From contig JAQTMV010000019.1 of NCBI GenBank assembly GCA_028714175.1, forward strand, positions 1 to 38,662: a stretch of DNA of 38,662 nt, written 5' to 3'. A program made the position numbers and the translations under genes. Origin of the DNA: Methylococcales bacterium (GTDB lineage Bacteria; Pseudomonadota; Gammaproteobacteria; Methylococcales; Methylomonadaceae). Under the pieces are notes generated by a model, which was given only the letters and a program-made list of their open reading frames with translations, was not told the DNA's origin and made no database searches. This document shows, in pieces, positions 25,388 through 34,814 of the stretch; position 1 is the stretch's first letter; every line of letters begins with the position of its first letter.

Positions 25388-26692
25388 TTAAAGTAACAAA
25401 CGGCGAATATCGCTTAGGTTTTGTTTAACGACAGCCATAAAACGGGCTCCTTCTGCGCCGTCAATGACCCGGTGGTCATAAGTCAAATCCAGCGGCAACA
25501 TTAGCCGTGGCATAAATTCCTTACCGTCCCAGACTGCTTGCATTTTTGCCCGGGTAACGCCTAGTATGGCGACTTCCGGCGCATTCACTATAGGCGTAAA
25601 CGCCATGCCGCCGATACCGCCAAGACTGGAGATCGTCAAACAACCGCCTTGCATGTCCGCAGGCAACAGTTTTCCTTGACGGGCTTTGTCGCTTTTTTCA
25701 GCCAATTCCACCGCCAGTTCAGTGATGCTTTTATTGTTGACATTACGCAATACGGGCACGACCAAGCCGTTAGGCGTATCAACTGCAATGCCAATATTAA
25801 AATACTTTTTCAGTATCAAGTTTTCGCCATCTGCAGACAACGAGGCATTAAAGCTGGGAAACTGCTGCATGGCTGCAACCAGGGCTTTAATAATAAACAT
25901 CAGGCCGGTGATTTTTAACTCGCCACTGGCTTTTTCAGCATTTAGTGCATTACGAAATGCTTCCAGGTCAGTGATATCGGCTTCGTCATGATAAGTGACC
26001 ATTGGCAGATTCAGCAAAACACGCCCCAGATTTTGTCCGGTCAGCCGTTTAATCTTGCTGAGCTTCTGTATTTCGGTATCGCCAAATAGCGAAAAATCGA
26101 CTGCAGGTATTCCTGGGATCCCGGCGCCACCAGTTGCGACGCCTTCAGACATTACTTTTTTGACAAAGTTTTTTACATCGTCTTTCAGGATCCGTCCCTT
26201 GCGGCCGCTACCGGTTTTTATTTTTACTACATCAACACCCAGTTCGCGCGCAAATAGACGTACTGATGGGGAAGCATGTGCTTTATGGGTGGCAGGAATA
26301 CCGGCTTGCAACAGCTCTGTTACTGGCTGCTCAACGGGTGGTGATATGGGTTCAGGCGTTTTACTGACAGCTGCTTCAACGGGAGGGCTCGCTATTGGAG
26401 TCGACGCTTGCTCTATTGGCCGATCGGATTGTGCGGAGCTAACCTGCTCATCGTTTGCCAGTACAGTTGCAATCAACGATCCTTCCGAAACTTTATCACC
26501 GGCTTTAATGTGCACCTGCTGGACCGTGCCTGCGGCACTGGACGGCAGATCCATACTGGCCTTGTCGGTTTCCAGTGTGGCCACCGTTTGTTCCAGGGCA
26601 ACGATGTCGCCAGGTTGAATCAAAACTTCAACAACATCAATTTCAGCGACATTACCCACATCAGGAACTTTAATTTCATGCAAACGAGTCAT
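25388..26692 (-). CDS. aceF: pyruvate dehydrogenase E2, dihydrolipoamide acetyltransferase
   Basis: 434 residues with a single N-terminal lipoyl domain (Lys44 in ETDKAS), a Pro/Ala/Val/Thr-rich linker (about 85-135), a peripheral-subunit-binding domain (SPSVRLFARELGVD, about 140-175), a second flexible linker and the catalytic CoA-acyltransferase domain ending with DHRVIDGAEGARF. Enteric AceF often carries three lipoyl domains, so this is a compact version. It transfers acetyl groups from E1 to CoA. It lies 18 nt after aceE. Confidence 0.95.
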   Translation of the reverse strand: MTRLHEIKVPDVGNVAEIDVVEVLIQPGDIVALEQTVATLETDKASMDLPSSAAGTVQQVHIKAGDKVSEGSLIATVLANDEQVSSAQSDRPIEQASTPIASPPVEAAVSKTPEPISPPVEQPVTELLQAGIPATHKAHASPSVRLFARELGVDVVKIKTGSGRKGRILKDDVKNFVKKVMSEGVATGGAGIPGIPAVDFSLFGDTEIQKLSKIKRLTGQNLGRVLLNLPMVTYHDEADITDLEAFRNALNAEKASGELKITGLMFIIKALVAAMQQFPSFNASLSADGENLILKKYFNIGIAVDTPNGLVVPVLRNVNNKSITELAVELAEKSDKARQGKLLPADMQGGCLTISSLGGIGGMAFTPIVNAPEVAILGVTRAKMQAVWDGKEFMPRLMLPLDLTYDHRVIDGAEGARFMAVVKQNLSDIRRLLL

Positions 26693-26710
26693 AATATTAT
26701 TTTCCTTCCG

Positions 26711-29389
26711 TTAAATTAGCCAGGGAGCTTTTGCATCCGCAGCTATAGCGTATCTGGCAATGGCCACATCCACTTTAGCGGAATCAAATTGCCCCAGGTC
26801 AGCCAAACTCTTAAGCGCGGCAATCGTTATATGGTAACGATTTACTTCAAAAAACTTGCGGAGATTTTCTCGCGTGTCGGATCGGCCAAAACCATCTGTG
26901 CCCAACACAGTATAGGGCGCAGTTATAAAAGCGCGAATCTGTTCAGCAAAGGCTCGGGTATAATCGGTTGCGGCAATCACTGGACCTTCCGCATTGCCCA
27001 GACAGGCGGCAACATGAGACTGCTTTGCTGTTTCGGTGGGATGCAGACGATTCCAGCGTTCACAGGATTGGCCGTCTCTAGCCAGTTCAGTGAAGCTTGG
27101 GCAACTCCATAAATCGGCTTCCACTCCCCAATCATTACGCAGCAATTCGGCGGCAAACTCGACTTCGCGAAAAATGGTTCCAGACCCTAGTAATTGCACC
27201 CTTGGCGCTTTATTTTTTGCACCCTGGCGGAAGCTGTACATACCTTTGAGGATATCCATCTCTGCGCCTTTCGGCATAGCCGGATGGCTATAATTTTCGT
27301 TCATCACGGTGATGTAATAGAAAATGTCTTCCTGCTCGACATACATACGCCTTAAACCATCCTGGATTATCACCGCCACCTCATAAGCATAGGTGGGATC
27401 ATAGGATACGCAATTGGGCACCATTGCTGCCATGATATGGCTATGCCCGTCTTCATGCTGAAGACCTTCGCCATTCAATGTCGTTCTTCCGGCAGTTCCG
27501 CCCATCAGAAAACCACGGGTGCGTTGATCAGCTGCGGCCCAAATCAAATCGCCGACCCGTTGAAAGCCGAACATCGAATAGTAAATAAAAAACGGAATCA
27601 TCGGCACGTTATGAGTCGAGTACGACGTACCCGCCGCAATCCAGTCACACAGACCGCCCGCTTCATTGATACCTTCCTGCAACACTTGACCATGTTTGTC
27701 TTCTTTATAAAACATCAGCTGGTCAGCATCTTGAGGTGTATACAATTGCCCAACCTGGGACCAGATACCCAGTTGCCTGAACATGCCTTCCATACCGAAG
27801 GTTCTGGGTTCATCGGGAACAATCGGAACTATGCGTTTGCCGATATTTTTATCTTTAGTCAGTATGTTAAGCAAGCGCACGAATGCCATCGTAGTAGAGT
27901 TTTCCCTGCCTTCAGGGCTGGCTTCCAGCAAGGTTTTAAAATCGTTCAAAACCGGCACATCCAGCGCATAGGATTTTGTTCTTCGGGCAGGTAAATGGCC
28001 ACCGAGCTCAGAACGGCGTTTCCGCATATATTCGAGCTCTTTGGAACCTTCGGCAAAAGTAAGATAAGGCAGATCATGTATCTGCTCATCTGTAACCGGC
28101 AGATTATAGCGATCACGAAAATGAGCCAGAGAGATTTCGCTCATTTTTTTCTGCTGGTGAGTGATATTCTGAGCCTGTCCCGATTCGCCCATTCCATAAC
28201 CTTTAATGGTTTTAGCCAGAATGACGGTAGGCTGTCCTTCATGATTTACCGCCGCATGGAACGCTGCATAAACTTTGGCAGGATCATGTCCGCCCCGGTT
28301 CAGTTCCCAGATATCCCGATCAGACCAGTCGGCAACCATCGCCTTCAATTCCGGTGTATTAAAGAAATGTTCGCGTACATAAGCGCCATCCTTTGCTTTG
28401 AAAGTTTGATAGTCTCCATCGACGCAAGCCATCATACGCGCTGCCAACAGGCCTTCTGTATCGCGGGCCAGCAAGGAGTCCCAACGCTGCCCCCAAACCA
28501 CTTTTATTACATTCCAGCCGGCGCCACGAAATTCACTTTCCAGTTCCTGAATAATTTTGCCGTTGCCACGCACCGGACCATCCAGTCGCTGCAGATTGCA
28601 GTTGATAACAAAAATCAGATTATCAAGCCGTTCCCGCCCGGCCATACCAATAGCGCCCAAAGATTCCGGCTCATCGGTTTCACCATCACCCACAAAACTC
28701 CAGACTTTTCGCTTTGATGTATCAGCAAAACCACGATCCTGCAGATAACGCATGAAACGCGCCTGATAAATCGCCATAATTGGCCCGAGCCCCATAGATA
28801 CCGTCGGAAACTGCCAAAATTCCTGCATCAACCAGGGATGTGGATAAGACGATAGGCCATCACCATTCACTTCCTGGCGAAAGTTATCCATTTGTTCGGG
28901 CGTAAACCGCCCCAGCAAAAAAGCACGCGCATAATCACCTGGCGTCAAGTGGCCCTGCATAAAAATCAAATCGCCATCATTTTGGTCTGAAGGCGCGTGC
29001 CAAAAATGGTTATAACCGACATCATAAAGGGTAGCCGCTGAAGCAAAACTGGCAATATGCCCGCCGACATTGGTATGCTTGTTTGCCCTTAATACCATCA
29101 TCATGGCATTCCAGCGCACGTAGGAACGGATTTTCAGTTCTATCGTCGCATCGCCGGGAAACTGGGCTTGCCGGGCAACGGGAATGGTATTGAGATAAGC
29201 GGTATTGGCGCTAAAAGGGATGTCAAATCCTGAATGCCGGGTCACGGCAACCAACTGTTCAATCAGAAAGTGCGCGCGCTCGCTGCCATCCTGTTCTAAT
29301 ACGGCTTGTAACGCTTCAATCCACTCCTTGGTTTCTGCCGGATCAATGTCATTCTGCCCGGTTATTTCTGAAATTAAGCTGTTGTTCAT
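26711..29389 (-). CDS. aceE: pyruvate dehydrogenase E1 component, homodimeric type
   Basis: 892 residues, the normal length of the single-chain proteobacterial E1. The thiamine-diphosphate motif GDGETDEPESLG through NCNLQRLDGPV lies near residues 230-270. GHIASFASAATLYDVGYNHF near 110-130 and QHEDGHSHI near 645 are typical of the family. It decarboxylates pyruvate and acetylates the E2 lipoyl group. It heads the aceE-aceF-lpdA operon. A candidate promoter lies 150-180 bases upstream. Confidence 0.96.
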   Translation of the reverse strand: MNNSLISEITGQNDIDPAETKEWIEALQAVLEQDGSERAHFLIEQLVAVTRHSGFDIPFSANTAYLNTIPVARQAQFPGDATIELKIRSYVRWNAMMMVLRANKHTNVGGHIASFASAATLYDVGYNHFWHAPSDQNDGDLIFMQGHLTPGDYARAFLLGRFTPEQMDNFRQEVNGDGLSSYPHPWLMQEFWQFPTVSMGLGPIMAIYQARFMRYLQDRGFADTSKRKVWSFVGDGETDEPESLGAIGMAGRERLDNLIFVINCNLQRLDGPVRGNGKIIQELESEFRGAGWNVIKVVWGQRWDSLLARDTEGLLAARMMACVDGDYQTFKAKDGAYVREHFFNTPELKAMVADWSDRDIWELNRGGHDPAKVYAAFHAAVNHEGQPTVILAKTIKGYGMGESGQAQNITHQQKKMSEISLAHFRDRYNLPVTDEQIHDLPYLTFAEGSKELEYMRKRRSELGGHLPARRTKSYALDVPVLNDFKTLLEASPEGRENSTTMAFVRLLNILTKDKNIGKRIVPIVPDEPRTFGMEGMFRQLGIWSQVGQLYTPQDADQLMFYKEDKHGQVLQEGINEAGGLCDWIAAGTSYSTHNVPMIPFFIYYSMFGFQRVGDLIWAAADQRTRGFLMGGTAGRTTLNGEGLQHEDGHSHIMAAMVPNCVSYDPTYAYEVAVIIQDGLRRMYVEQEDIFYYITVMNENYSHPAMPKGAEMDILKGMYSFRQGAKNKAPRVQLLGSGTIFREVEFAAELLRNDWGVEADLWSCPSFTELARDGQSCERWNRLHPTETAKQSHVAACLGNAEGPVIAATDYTRAFAEQIRAFITAPYTVLGTDGFGRSDTRENLRKFFEVNRYHITIAALKSLADLGQFDSAKVDVAIARYAIAADAKAPWLI

Positions 29390-29947
29390 GTGTATTCCTG
29401 TTGGGACGGATTGTGCATGGCTTTAAAATTAGTACTATGAAATACAGTTCAGTCACTTTGACCCGATATTGACTCAATTTGCAAAATCATTCAAGAAATT
29501 GCAGCAATTAGGGAGGACATAATGTTCTGATAAAAGCGCATAGTATATACAAATGAAGGGCGTCAATGCACCCGTTTTAGTAAATGCATGCTGAGAGCAG
29601 AATAATATTCAGCATCATTGTAACCAAGATTGCTTGTAACATATTGGTAAAACAACGTTTATTATGTTTGGATAAGCTTCAAAACAAAAGTCGCAGCAAT
29701 TATTCTGTGCTTCTTAAATTCAAGTTTAATTTAAGCTTCGTTCCTTTCCCTTGAAGATCAAGGTTAAAAACAGCTGTAACAGTCGGTTTACTTCACGAAA
29801 ATCTGACTTAAACAGCCCAACTTAATAGCAACGACACTGGAGCAATGTACCAAGAGTGCCAAAAAATAAACGATAATCCAAAATCAAGCTTGAGCTTTCA
29901 TTCATTATTAGATAATATTGAATCAATACTATCTGGAGTCGATAATA
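29390..29947. other. divergent intergenic region between aceE and the haem d1 operon
   Basis: About 560 bases without a gene. It must hold promoters for both directions. The palindromic CCTTGA-AGA-TCAAGG near 29749-29763 and TCAAGCTTGA near 29884 are possible regulator half-sites. Neither matches the FNR/DNR consensus TTGAT-N4-ATCAA, so anaerobic control cannot be claimed. Confidence 0.35.
29540..29566 (-). promoter_or_regulatory. candidate sigma-70 promoter for aceE
   Basis: On the minus strand TTGACG is followed after 15 bases by TACTAT (overlapping TATACT). It is the best -35/-10-like pair upstream of aceE, with a suboptimal spacer, and would give a leader of roughly 145 bases. Confidence 0.3.
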
Positions 29948-31528
29948 ATGAAATCAACAAAAAAACTTCTGTCCAAATCCGTTATTGCCGGTTTAGCCAC
30001 TGTTCTGATGCCTTTGGGCCTACAAGCTGCCGCCGATGAAGCTCAAAAAATGCATATATTATATGAAGAAAATTGCGCGAGTTGTCACGGCTCGGACCAT
30101 GGCGGCTTCCTGGCCCCGGCGTTAAATTCCGAAACCTTGAAAGGCCGCAGCCCCACGGCTTTACGCAGCATCATCATGACCGGCAGTTTTGATACCTTGA
30201 TGCCCCCATTTTATGGGCGTCTATCGGATGATGACATTCGGAGCCTGGTCAAGCATTTGCAGAGTACGGCAAAACTGGCCAACCCAGCCTGGACGATTGA
30301 TGACATAAAAGCATCAATAAAAGTATATGTTAAAGATGAAAGCACATTACCGGCCAAGCCGACTTATGAAATCGACAATATGGATAATATTATCGGTGTC
30401 GCCGCACGGGGCAAATACGGGCGCGGTTCAGGTTCAAAAGCGGTTTTTATCAATAGTGTTTCCCATAAACAAATCGGTGAAATTGCTACAGGCACCGCCG
30501 CGCACATTATCGACTATAACCCCGTCAACCCGCGCTGGGCTTATGTAAAAAATGACACCGCCGAAATTTTTAAAGTTGATTTATATTCCATGCAAATCGT
30601 GCGCAGCGTTAAAACCGGATTCAACGGTCCGGGCCAGGGCGTTTCCCGCGACGGCAAATACATCATGGCCGGTTCTTATGTTCCTCACAACGCCGTCATT
30701 CTTGATGCCGATACGCTGGAACCGTTAAAAACCTTTGCCCTGGAAGGCATAGACCCGGACGGCAAGATGGTCACTTCCGATTCCGGCATGGTTATCGGTA
30801 CGCCGTTTGCCGATATTTTTGCTATCGCGCTGGAAAATGCCGGTCAAGTCTGGGTGGTTGATTTAAAAGATGATTTTCCCATCACTAAAATAACCGATGT
30901 CGGCCGTCATTTGCATGACGCGTTTTTGACTCATGGCGGTAGCAAATTGATGGTGGCCTCATATGACGACAGCATTGTTGCAGCAATTGACTTAAAAGAC
31001 CGCAAAATCATCAAAAAACTCGAAGCGGGCTGCGTACCGCACGTCGGCGGTGGCGCTGCTGTTGAAGTTGACGGTCGCACTTTAGGATTCGGCACCAACT
31101 TCGGCGACTGTGACAAAATGGTCGTCAGCGTCTGGGATCTGGACAAAATGGAAGTGGTTAAACAGGTGCCCGTCGCTGGCGGTACTGAGTCCCCAGCTGC
31201 GCATGCCAACGCGCCGTATGTCGCCGTCGACATTATCTCCAAAGACCGCCGCGCCCGCACCGTTCAGCTGATCGACAAGAAAACCCTGGAAGTGGTTAAA
31301 ACCCTGGATGTAGGCGGACATGCGTATTTCCCTGAATACAGTGCCGATGGTAAATTCCTGTATGTCAGCGCCGGTTACAGCGGTGATGAAGTGGTTGTTT
31401 ATGATTCGACAACTTTAGAAAAAGTCGCCTCAATTGCAATGGAAAGTCCGGCGGGTATCTTCTCTCACGGCCGGGTTAAATACATGACACGCGGTCTTTC
31501 ACCTGACGAAATGAAAGGGGCAAAATAA
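29948..31528 (+). CDS. cytochrome cd1-like protein (NirS/NirN family)
   Basis: 526 residues from the ATG with CTGGAGTCG upstream; a frame extension of 10 codons lacks such a site. A signal peptide (1-29) precedes a cytochrome c domain with C43-A-S-C46-H47, then an eight-bladed haem d1 propeller from about 130. GTAAHIIDYN aligns with the NirS segment carrying the proximal d1 His, and VGRHLHDAFL with the FLHDG active-site segment. The segment that in NirS reads ASHEHPEF (a substrate-binding His) appears as IGTPFADIFA, so that His has no clear counterpart. It heads an operon with NirF and NirDLGH. It may be a NirN-like d1 dehydrogenase or a cd1 enzyme of other function rather than a nitrite reductase. 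Confidence 0.8.
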   Translation: MKSTKKLLSKSVIAGLATVLMPLGLQAAADEAQKMHILYEENCASCHGSDHGGFLAPALNSETLKGRSPTALRSIIMTGSFDTLMPPFYGRLSDDDIRSLVKHLQSTAKLANPAWTIDDIKASIKVYVKDESTLPAKPTYEIDNMDNIIGVAARGKYGRGSGSKAVFINSVSHKQIGEIATGTAAHIIDYNPVNPRWAYVKNDTAEIFKVDLYSMQIVRSVKTGFNGPGQGVSRDGKYIMAGSYVPHNAVILDADTLEPLKTFALEGIDPDGKMVTSDSGMVIGTPFADIFAIALENAGQVWVVDLKDDFPITKITDVGRHLHDAFLTHGGSKLMVASYDDSIVAAIDLKDRKIIKKLEAGCVPHVGGGAAVEVDGRTLGFGTNFGDCDKMVVSVWDLDKMEVVKQVPVAGGTESPAAHANAPYVAVDIISKDRRARTVQLIDKKTLEVVKTLDVGGHAYFPEYSADGKFLYVSAGYSGDEVVVYDSTTLEKVASIAMESPAGIFSHGRVKYMTRGLSPDEMKGAK

Positions 31529-31839
31529 TGAGACTCATTGCATTTTCAGGCGCGTTAATGCTGGGACTGTTGTCAGCCCAAAGTATTAATGCGGCAAGTA
31601 TTTATGCAGGCCAAGCCAGAGCAGCAGCCGTCTGTTCGCAATGTCACGGTATCAAGACGCCTTCAGCCGATGCGCCGTTTCCGCCATTGGCAGGACGTGA
31701 TTTCGCTTACCTGAAATCAGCGCTCGAACAATACCGCGATAAAACCCGTAAATCCGAAATTATGAATGCGATTGCCGGCTCATTATCCGACAATGATATT
31801 AGTAATGTTGCTGCGTATTATGCTGGATTAAAGCCATAA
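31528..31839 (+). CDS. small periplasmic c-type cytochrome (c553/c4-like)
   Basis: 103 residues overlapping the preceding stop codon by one base (TAATG). A signal peptide (about 1-22, ending INAAS) is followed by CSQCHG at about 36-41 and a distal Met region around EIMNAIAGSLSDNDISNVAAYYA, the usual C-terminal helix of c553/c4-type domains. It is probably an electron carrier for the cd1 protein or for d1 maturation. Confidence 0.85.
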   Translation: MRLIAFSGALMLGLLSAQSINAASIYAGQARAAAVCSQCHGIKTPSADAPFPPLAGRDFAYLKSALEQYRDKTRKSEIMNAIAGSLSDNDISNVAAYYAGLKP

Positions 31840-31846
31840 ACCAATT

Positions 31847-32152
31847 ATGAAAAAAGGGCTGCTTTTACTGTGCGTTACCATCAACTGTTTTGCCACCGAA
31901 CCTTCGCCGGAACGTCAAACTACGCTCCACAATCTGCTCAAAAATGATTGCGGTGCATGTCATGGCTTAACCTTACAAGGCGGCATGGGGCCTGCTCTAT
32001 TGCCCAACAGCTTAGCCGGAAAGCCGGATGAGTTTTTGGTTTCGACGATTCTTAATGGGCGCACAGGCACAGCCATGCCGCCGTGGAAAAACTTTATGAG
32101 TCAGAATGAGGCATTGTGGTTGGTTAGAGTTTTGCGTAAAGGTAAGCATTAA
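31847..32152 (+). CDS. small c-type cytochrome, NirC-like
   Basis: 101 residues with a short signal peptide (1-17, ending CFA) and CGACHG near 36-41. GPALLPNSLAGKP and GTAMPPWKNFMSQNEALWLVRVL supply the Met ligand and closing helix, as in NirC, the small cytochrome of nir operons. It lies 7 nt after the previous cytochrome and before nirF. NirC is thought to deliver electrons in the last steps of haem d1 formation; assignment to NirC is by position and size. Confidence 0.75.
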   Translation: MKKGLLLLCVTINCFATEPSPERQTTLHNLLKNDCGACHGLTLQGGMGPALLPNSLAGKPDEFLVSTILNGRTGTAMPPWKNFMSQNEALWLVRVLRKGKH

Positions 32153-32214
32153 AATTGATTACTGGGTTTATCGCTAACACATAAAAGGCGCTCAATCGCA
32201 TTCTACCCTATTCA

Positions 32215-33378
32215 ATGAAAAAACTACTCCCCATCCTAGGCTTTATCCTCTCCTTCAACGCACTGGCAGAACTACGCGCCACTGGCGATTTAGGCATCGT
32301 CATTGAACGCGAAAACGGATCCGCGCTTATCATCAATACCACTGAACATAAGCAATTAGCCAAAATCGGCAAACTGGGTGATTTGTCTCACGCATCGGTC
32401 GTATTCTCCCGCGATCAGCGTTATGCCTATATTTTTGGGCGGGATGGCGGTTTAAGTAAAATCGATTTATTACAGGATAAACTGGACAATCGTATTATTC
32501 AGGCGGGTAACAGCATAGGCGGAGCGATTTCTCAGGACGGCAAGTTAATCGCCGTATCCAATTACACACCCGGCGGTGTTAAAGTGTTTTCCTCGGACAC
32601 CCTGGAACTGGTTGCCGATATTCCAGCTTACTATGGCGACGGTAAACGTTCCAAGGTAGTAGGCCTCGTGGATGCGCCTGGACAGCGTTTTGTTTTCAGC
32701 CTGTTTGATGCAGGCGAAATCTGGACGCTGGATATGAAGAACCCGCAAAAACCGGTTATTGAAAAATTCAAAAATATCGGCAAAGAGCCTTACGATGCCT
32801 TGATAACGCCTGACGGCCGTTATTATATCGCCGGTTTATTTGGTGCAAGCGGACTGGCATTACTGGATTTATGGAACACCGGAACAGGCGTAAAACGTAT
32901 TTTACCCGGCTATGTCAAAGACGATGAGAAACTGCCCGTTTATAAAATGCCGCATCTGGAAGGCTGGGCGGTAGCGGGCGACTACGTGTTTGTTCCCGCC
33001 ATCGGCAAGCACGAAGTTTTAGTCATCGGCAAACAGAACTGGAAACTCATTAAAGCCATACCGGTTCCCGGGCAACCGGTTTTTGTAATGGCCAGACCGG
33101 ACGGACGGCAAGTGTGGGTCAATTTCGCCATGCCCGATAACAATCAATTACAAATTATCGATGTTAAAGACTTATCTTTAAGCAAAACCTTAACGCCCGG
33201 TAAAGCGGTTTTGCACATGGAATTTACGCCACGCGGCGAGCAAGTCTGGGTTGCAGTAAGGGATGACAATCAACTGGTTATTTATGATACCGACACTTTG
33301 CAGGAAATCACCCGCCTGCCGGCGCATAAACCCAATGGTATCTTTTTTAGCGCGCGGGCACACAAAACAGGTTTATAA
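32215..33378 (+). CDS. nirF: haem d1 biosynthesis protein NirF
   Basis: 387 residues with a signal peptide (1-18, ending ALA) and a single d1-type beta-propeller without a cytochrome c domain. LSHASVVFSRDQRYAYIFGRDG near 57-78 contains the conserved His found in NirF proteins. Repeated blades such as LIAVSNYTPGGVKVFSSDTLELV and QVWVNFAMPDNNQLQIIDV follow. NirF acts in the periplasm in late steps of haem d1 synthesis. It lies 62 nt after the NirC-like gene and 4 nt before nirD. Confidence 0.9.
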   Translation: MKKLLPILGFILSFNALAELRATGDLGIVIERENGSALIINTTEHKQLAKIGKLGDLSHASVVFSRDQRYAYIFGRDGGLSKIDLLQDKLDNRIIQAGNSIGGAISQDGKLIAVSNYTPGGVKVFSSDTLELVADIPAYYGDGKRSKVVGLVDAPGQRFVFSLFDAGEIWTLDMKNPQKPVIEKFKNIGKEPYDALITPDGRYYIAGLFGASGLALLDLWNTGTGVKRILPGYVKDDEKLPVYKMPHLEGWAVAGDYVFVPAIGKHEVLVIGKQNWKLIKAIPVPGQPVFVMARPDGRQVWVNFAMPDNNQLQIIDVKDLSLSKTLTPGKAVLHMEFTPRGEQVWVAVRDDNQLVIYDTDTLQEITRLPAHKPNGIFFSARAHKTGL

Positions 33379-33382
33379 ACGG

Positions 33383-33841
33383 ATGCTGACGCCTTTACAC
33401 AAACAACTTTTAAATGATTTTCAGAGAGATTTCCCGCTGTCATCGCGGCCTTATCAGGACATTGCCATTACGCTGGGTGTCAGTGAAGATAAGGTATTAT
33501 CTGCATTAACCGAGTTATACGATAACAACTTTATCAGCCGCATAGGGCCGATCATCCCACCCAACCATATAGGTGTCAGTACCTTGGCGGCGATGGCTGT
33601 TCCTGAACAACAATTGCAGGCAGTTGCCGATAAAATCAGCGCCTACCCTGAAGTCAATCATAATTATGAGCGTGAACACACATTTAATCTCTGGTTTGTA
33701 GCTATTGCATCGGATGCCGGGCATTTACAAGCCGTTCTCGACGCGATAGAACTGGAAACCGGCTACAAAACCATGTCCATGCCTTTGTTGAATGATTTTT
33801 TTATTGATCTGGGTTTTAAACTGGATTTGCATAATGCTTGA
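33383..33841 (+). CDS. nirD: siroheme decarboxylase subunit NirD
   Basis: 152 residues from the ATG just after the nirF stop; an upstream in-frame start would lie inside nirF. It has an AsnC/Lrp-like fold with winged helix (about 20-65) and RAM-like domain. HNYEREHTFNLWFV near 94-107 is typical of the D/G-type subunits (AhbA-like). Together with NirL, NirG and NirH it decarboxylates siroheme to didecarboxysiroheme. It overlaps nirL by 8 nt. Confidence 0.88.
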   Translation: MLTPLHKQLLNDFQRDFPLSSRPYQDIAITLGVSEDKVLSALTELYDNNFISRIGPIIPPNHIGVSTLAAMAVPEQQLQAVADKISAYPEVNHNYEREHTFNLWFVAIASDAGHLQAVLDAIELETGYKTMSMPLLNDFFIDLGFKLDLHNA

Positions 33842-34337
33842 TGACCGCGATCGTCAACTACTGGAACATGTGCAGCAGGGGCTACCTGTTTGCCCCAAGC
33901 CGTACGCCGAAATTGGCGCCGCCTTGGCGATGTCTGAAGCGGAGGTGATTGAACGCCTGACCCGGCTTAAACAAAAAGGTCTGATCAAGCGCATGGGCGT
34001 GATCGTCAAGCATCAGGAACTCGGTTACCGCGCCAATGCGATGATCGTATGGAATGTACCCGACAATCTTGTTAAACAACTGGGCGGACATATCAGCCGG
34101 TTTGCTTTTGTCACGCTGTGTTATCAACGTCCCAGACAAGCGGAGTGGCCTTATAACCTGTATTGCATGATTCATGGCAAAGACCGCGCAACTGTACTGG
34201 CGCAACTGGAACAACTCAACATTGCCTGCGGCTTGACAGGATTTGACCGGGAAATTTTATTCAGCCGCCGCTGTTTTAAACAACGCGGGGCTATTTATCA
34301 ACGTGAGAGCGGCTTTAGCCGCGAAAATCGCGGCTAA
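33834..34337 (+). CDS. nirL: siroheme decarboxylase subunit NirL
   Basis: 167 residues. The winged helix VCPKPYAEIGAALAMSEAEV and the C-terminal CYQRPRQAEWPYNLYCMIHGK near 100-120 define the L/H-type (AhbB-like) subunit. The final 11 codons and the stop are encoded by the left arm, loop and part of the right arm of a large palindrome (34302-34350), so the natural C-terminus has been replaced or extended by RESGFSRENRG. The core domain is complete. Confidence 0.87.
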   Translation: MLDDRDRQLLEHVQQGLPVCPKPYAEIGAALAMSEAEVIERLTRLKQKGLIKRMGVIVKHQELGYRANAMIVWNVPDNLVKQLGGHISRFAFVTLCYQRPRQAEWPYNLYCMIHGKDRATVLAQLEQLNIACGLTGFDREILFSRRCFKQRGAIYQRESGFSRENRG

Positions 34338-34350
34338 AGCCGCTCTCACG
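34302..34350. repeat. perfect 23-bp inverted repeat (REP-like palindrome) at the nirL end
   Basis: Two exactly complementary 23-base arms (34302-34324 and 34328-34350) flank AAA. The core is GCGGCTTTAGCCGCG-like, so each arm is itself partly self-complementary. It looks like a mobile palindromic repeat. It lies inside the operon, encodes the NirL tail and stop, and could form a very stable hairpin in the mRNA between nirL and nirG. No T-run follows, so it is not a classic terminator. Confidence 0.8.
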
Positions 34351-34370
34351 CGCTTTGCAACTTATAACGT

Positions 34371-34814
34371 ATGGATGAAATAGATCGCCGCATTATCAAT
34401 ACCCTGCAGGATGGTTTCCCGATTTGCGACACGCCTTATCGACAGGTTGCAATGCAGCTGGGATTAACCGAACAGGAGCTAATCGACCGGCTGCAAGCAT
34501 TTTTAGATAACGACACCCTGACCCGCTTTGGCCCGTTGTATCATGCAGAACTGATGGGCGGCGCTTTAACACTGGCAGCCGTTAAAGCGCCGCCAGAGCG
34601 CTTTGCTGAAATCACCGGGATCATCAATGCCTTTCCCGAAGTGGCGCATAATTACGCGCGCAACCATGCGCTTAATATGTGGTTTGTCATTGCCACGGAA
34701 ACGCCTGAACAAATCCAGCGCACGATCACAGCGATAGAACAACAAACCGGCCTGACTGTCTACAACATGCCCAAAATCAACGAATATTTTGTACGCTTAA
34801 AACTGGAAGCCTGA
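34371..34814 (+). CDS. nirG: siroheme decarboxylase subunit NirG
   Basis: 147 residues. The start MDEIDRRIINTLQDGFPICDTPY gives the winged-helix domain, and HNYARNHALNMWFV near 95-108 is the D/G-type motif also seen in NirD. It starts 33 nt after nirL, with the palindrome between them, and shares its stop with the start of nirH (TGATG). Confidence 0.88.
   Translation: MDEIDRRIINTLQDGFPICDTPYRQVAMQLGLTEQELIDRLQAFLDNDTLTRFGPLYHAELMGGALTLAAVKAPPERFAEITGIINAFPEVAHNYARNHALNMWFVIATETPEQIQRTITAIEQQTGLTVYNMPKINEYFVRLKLEA

Noticed and set aside
25995-26618. A 207-codon plus-strand frame opposite aceF
   Set aside because: Composition rich in Ser, Thr and Pro without motif structure; shadow of the aceF linker regions.
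27437-28717. Long plus-strand frames (185 and 240 codons) opposite aceE
   Set aside because: They lie wholly antisense to a clear aceE gene, have no domain features or good start sites, and reflect codon bias of the real gene.
29745-29770. Possible FNR/DNR box upstream of the haem d1 operon
   Set aside because: The palindrome CCTTGA-AGA-TCAAGG does not match the TTGAT-N4-ATCAA spacing, so anaerobic or nitric-oxide control is not supported.
29948-31528. Calling the cd1 protein a nitrite reductase (NirS) outright
   Set aside because: One expected substrate-binding His has no clear counterpart, and NirN-type proteins share the same architecture.
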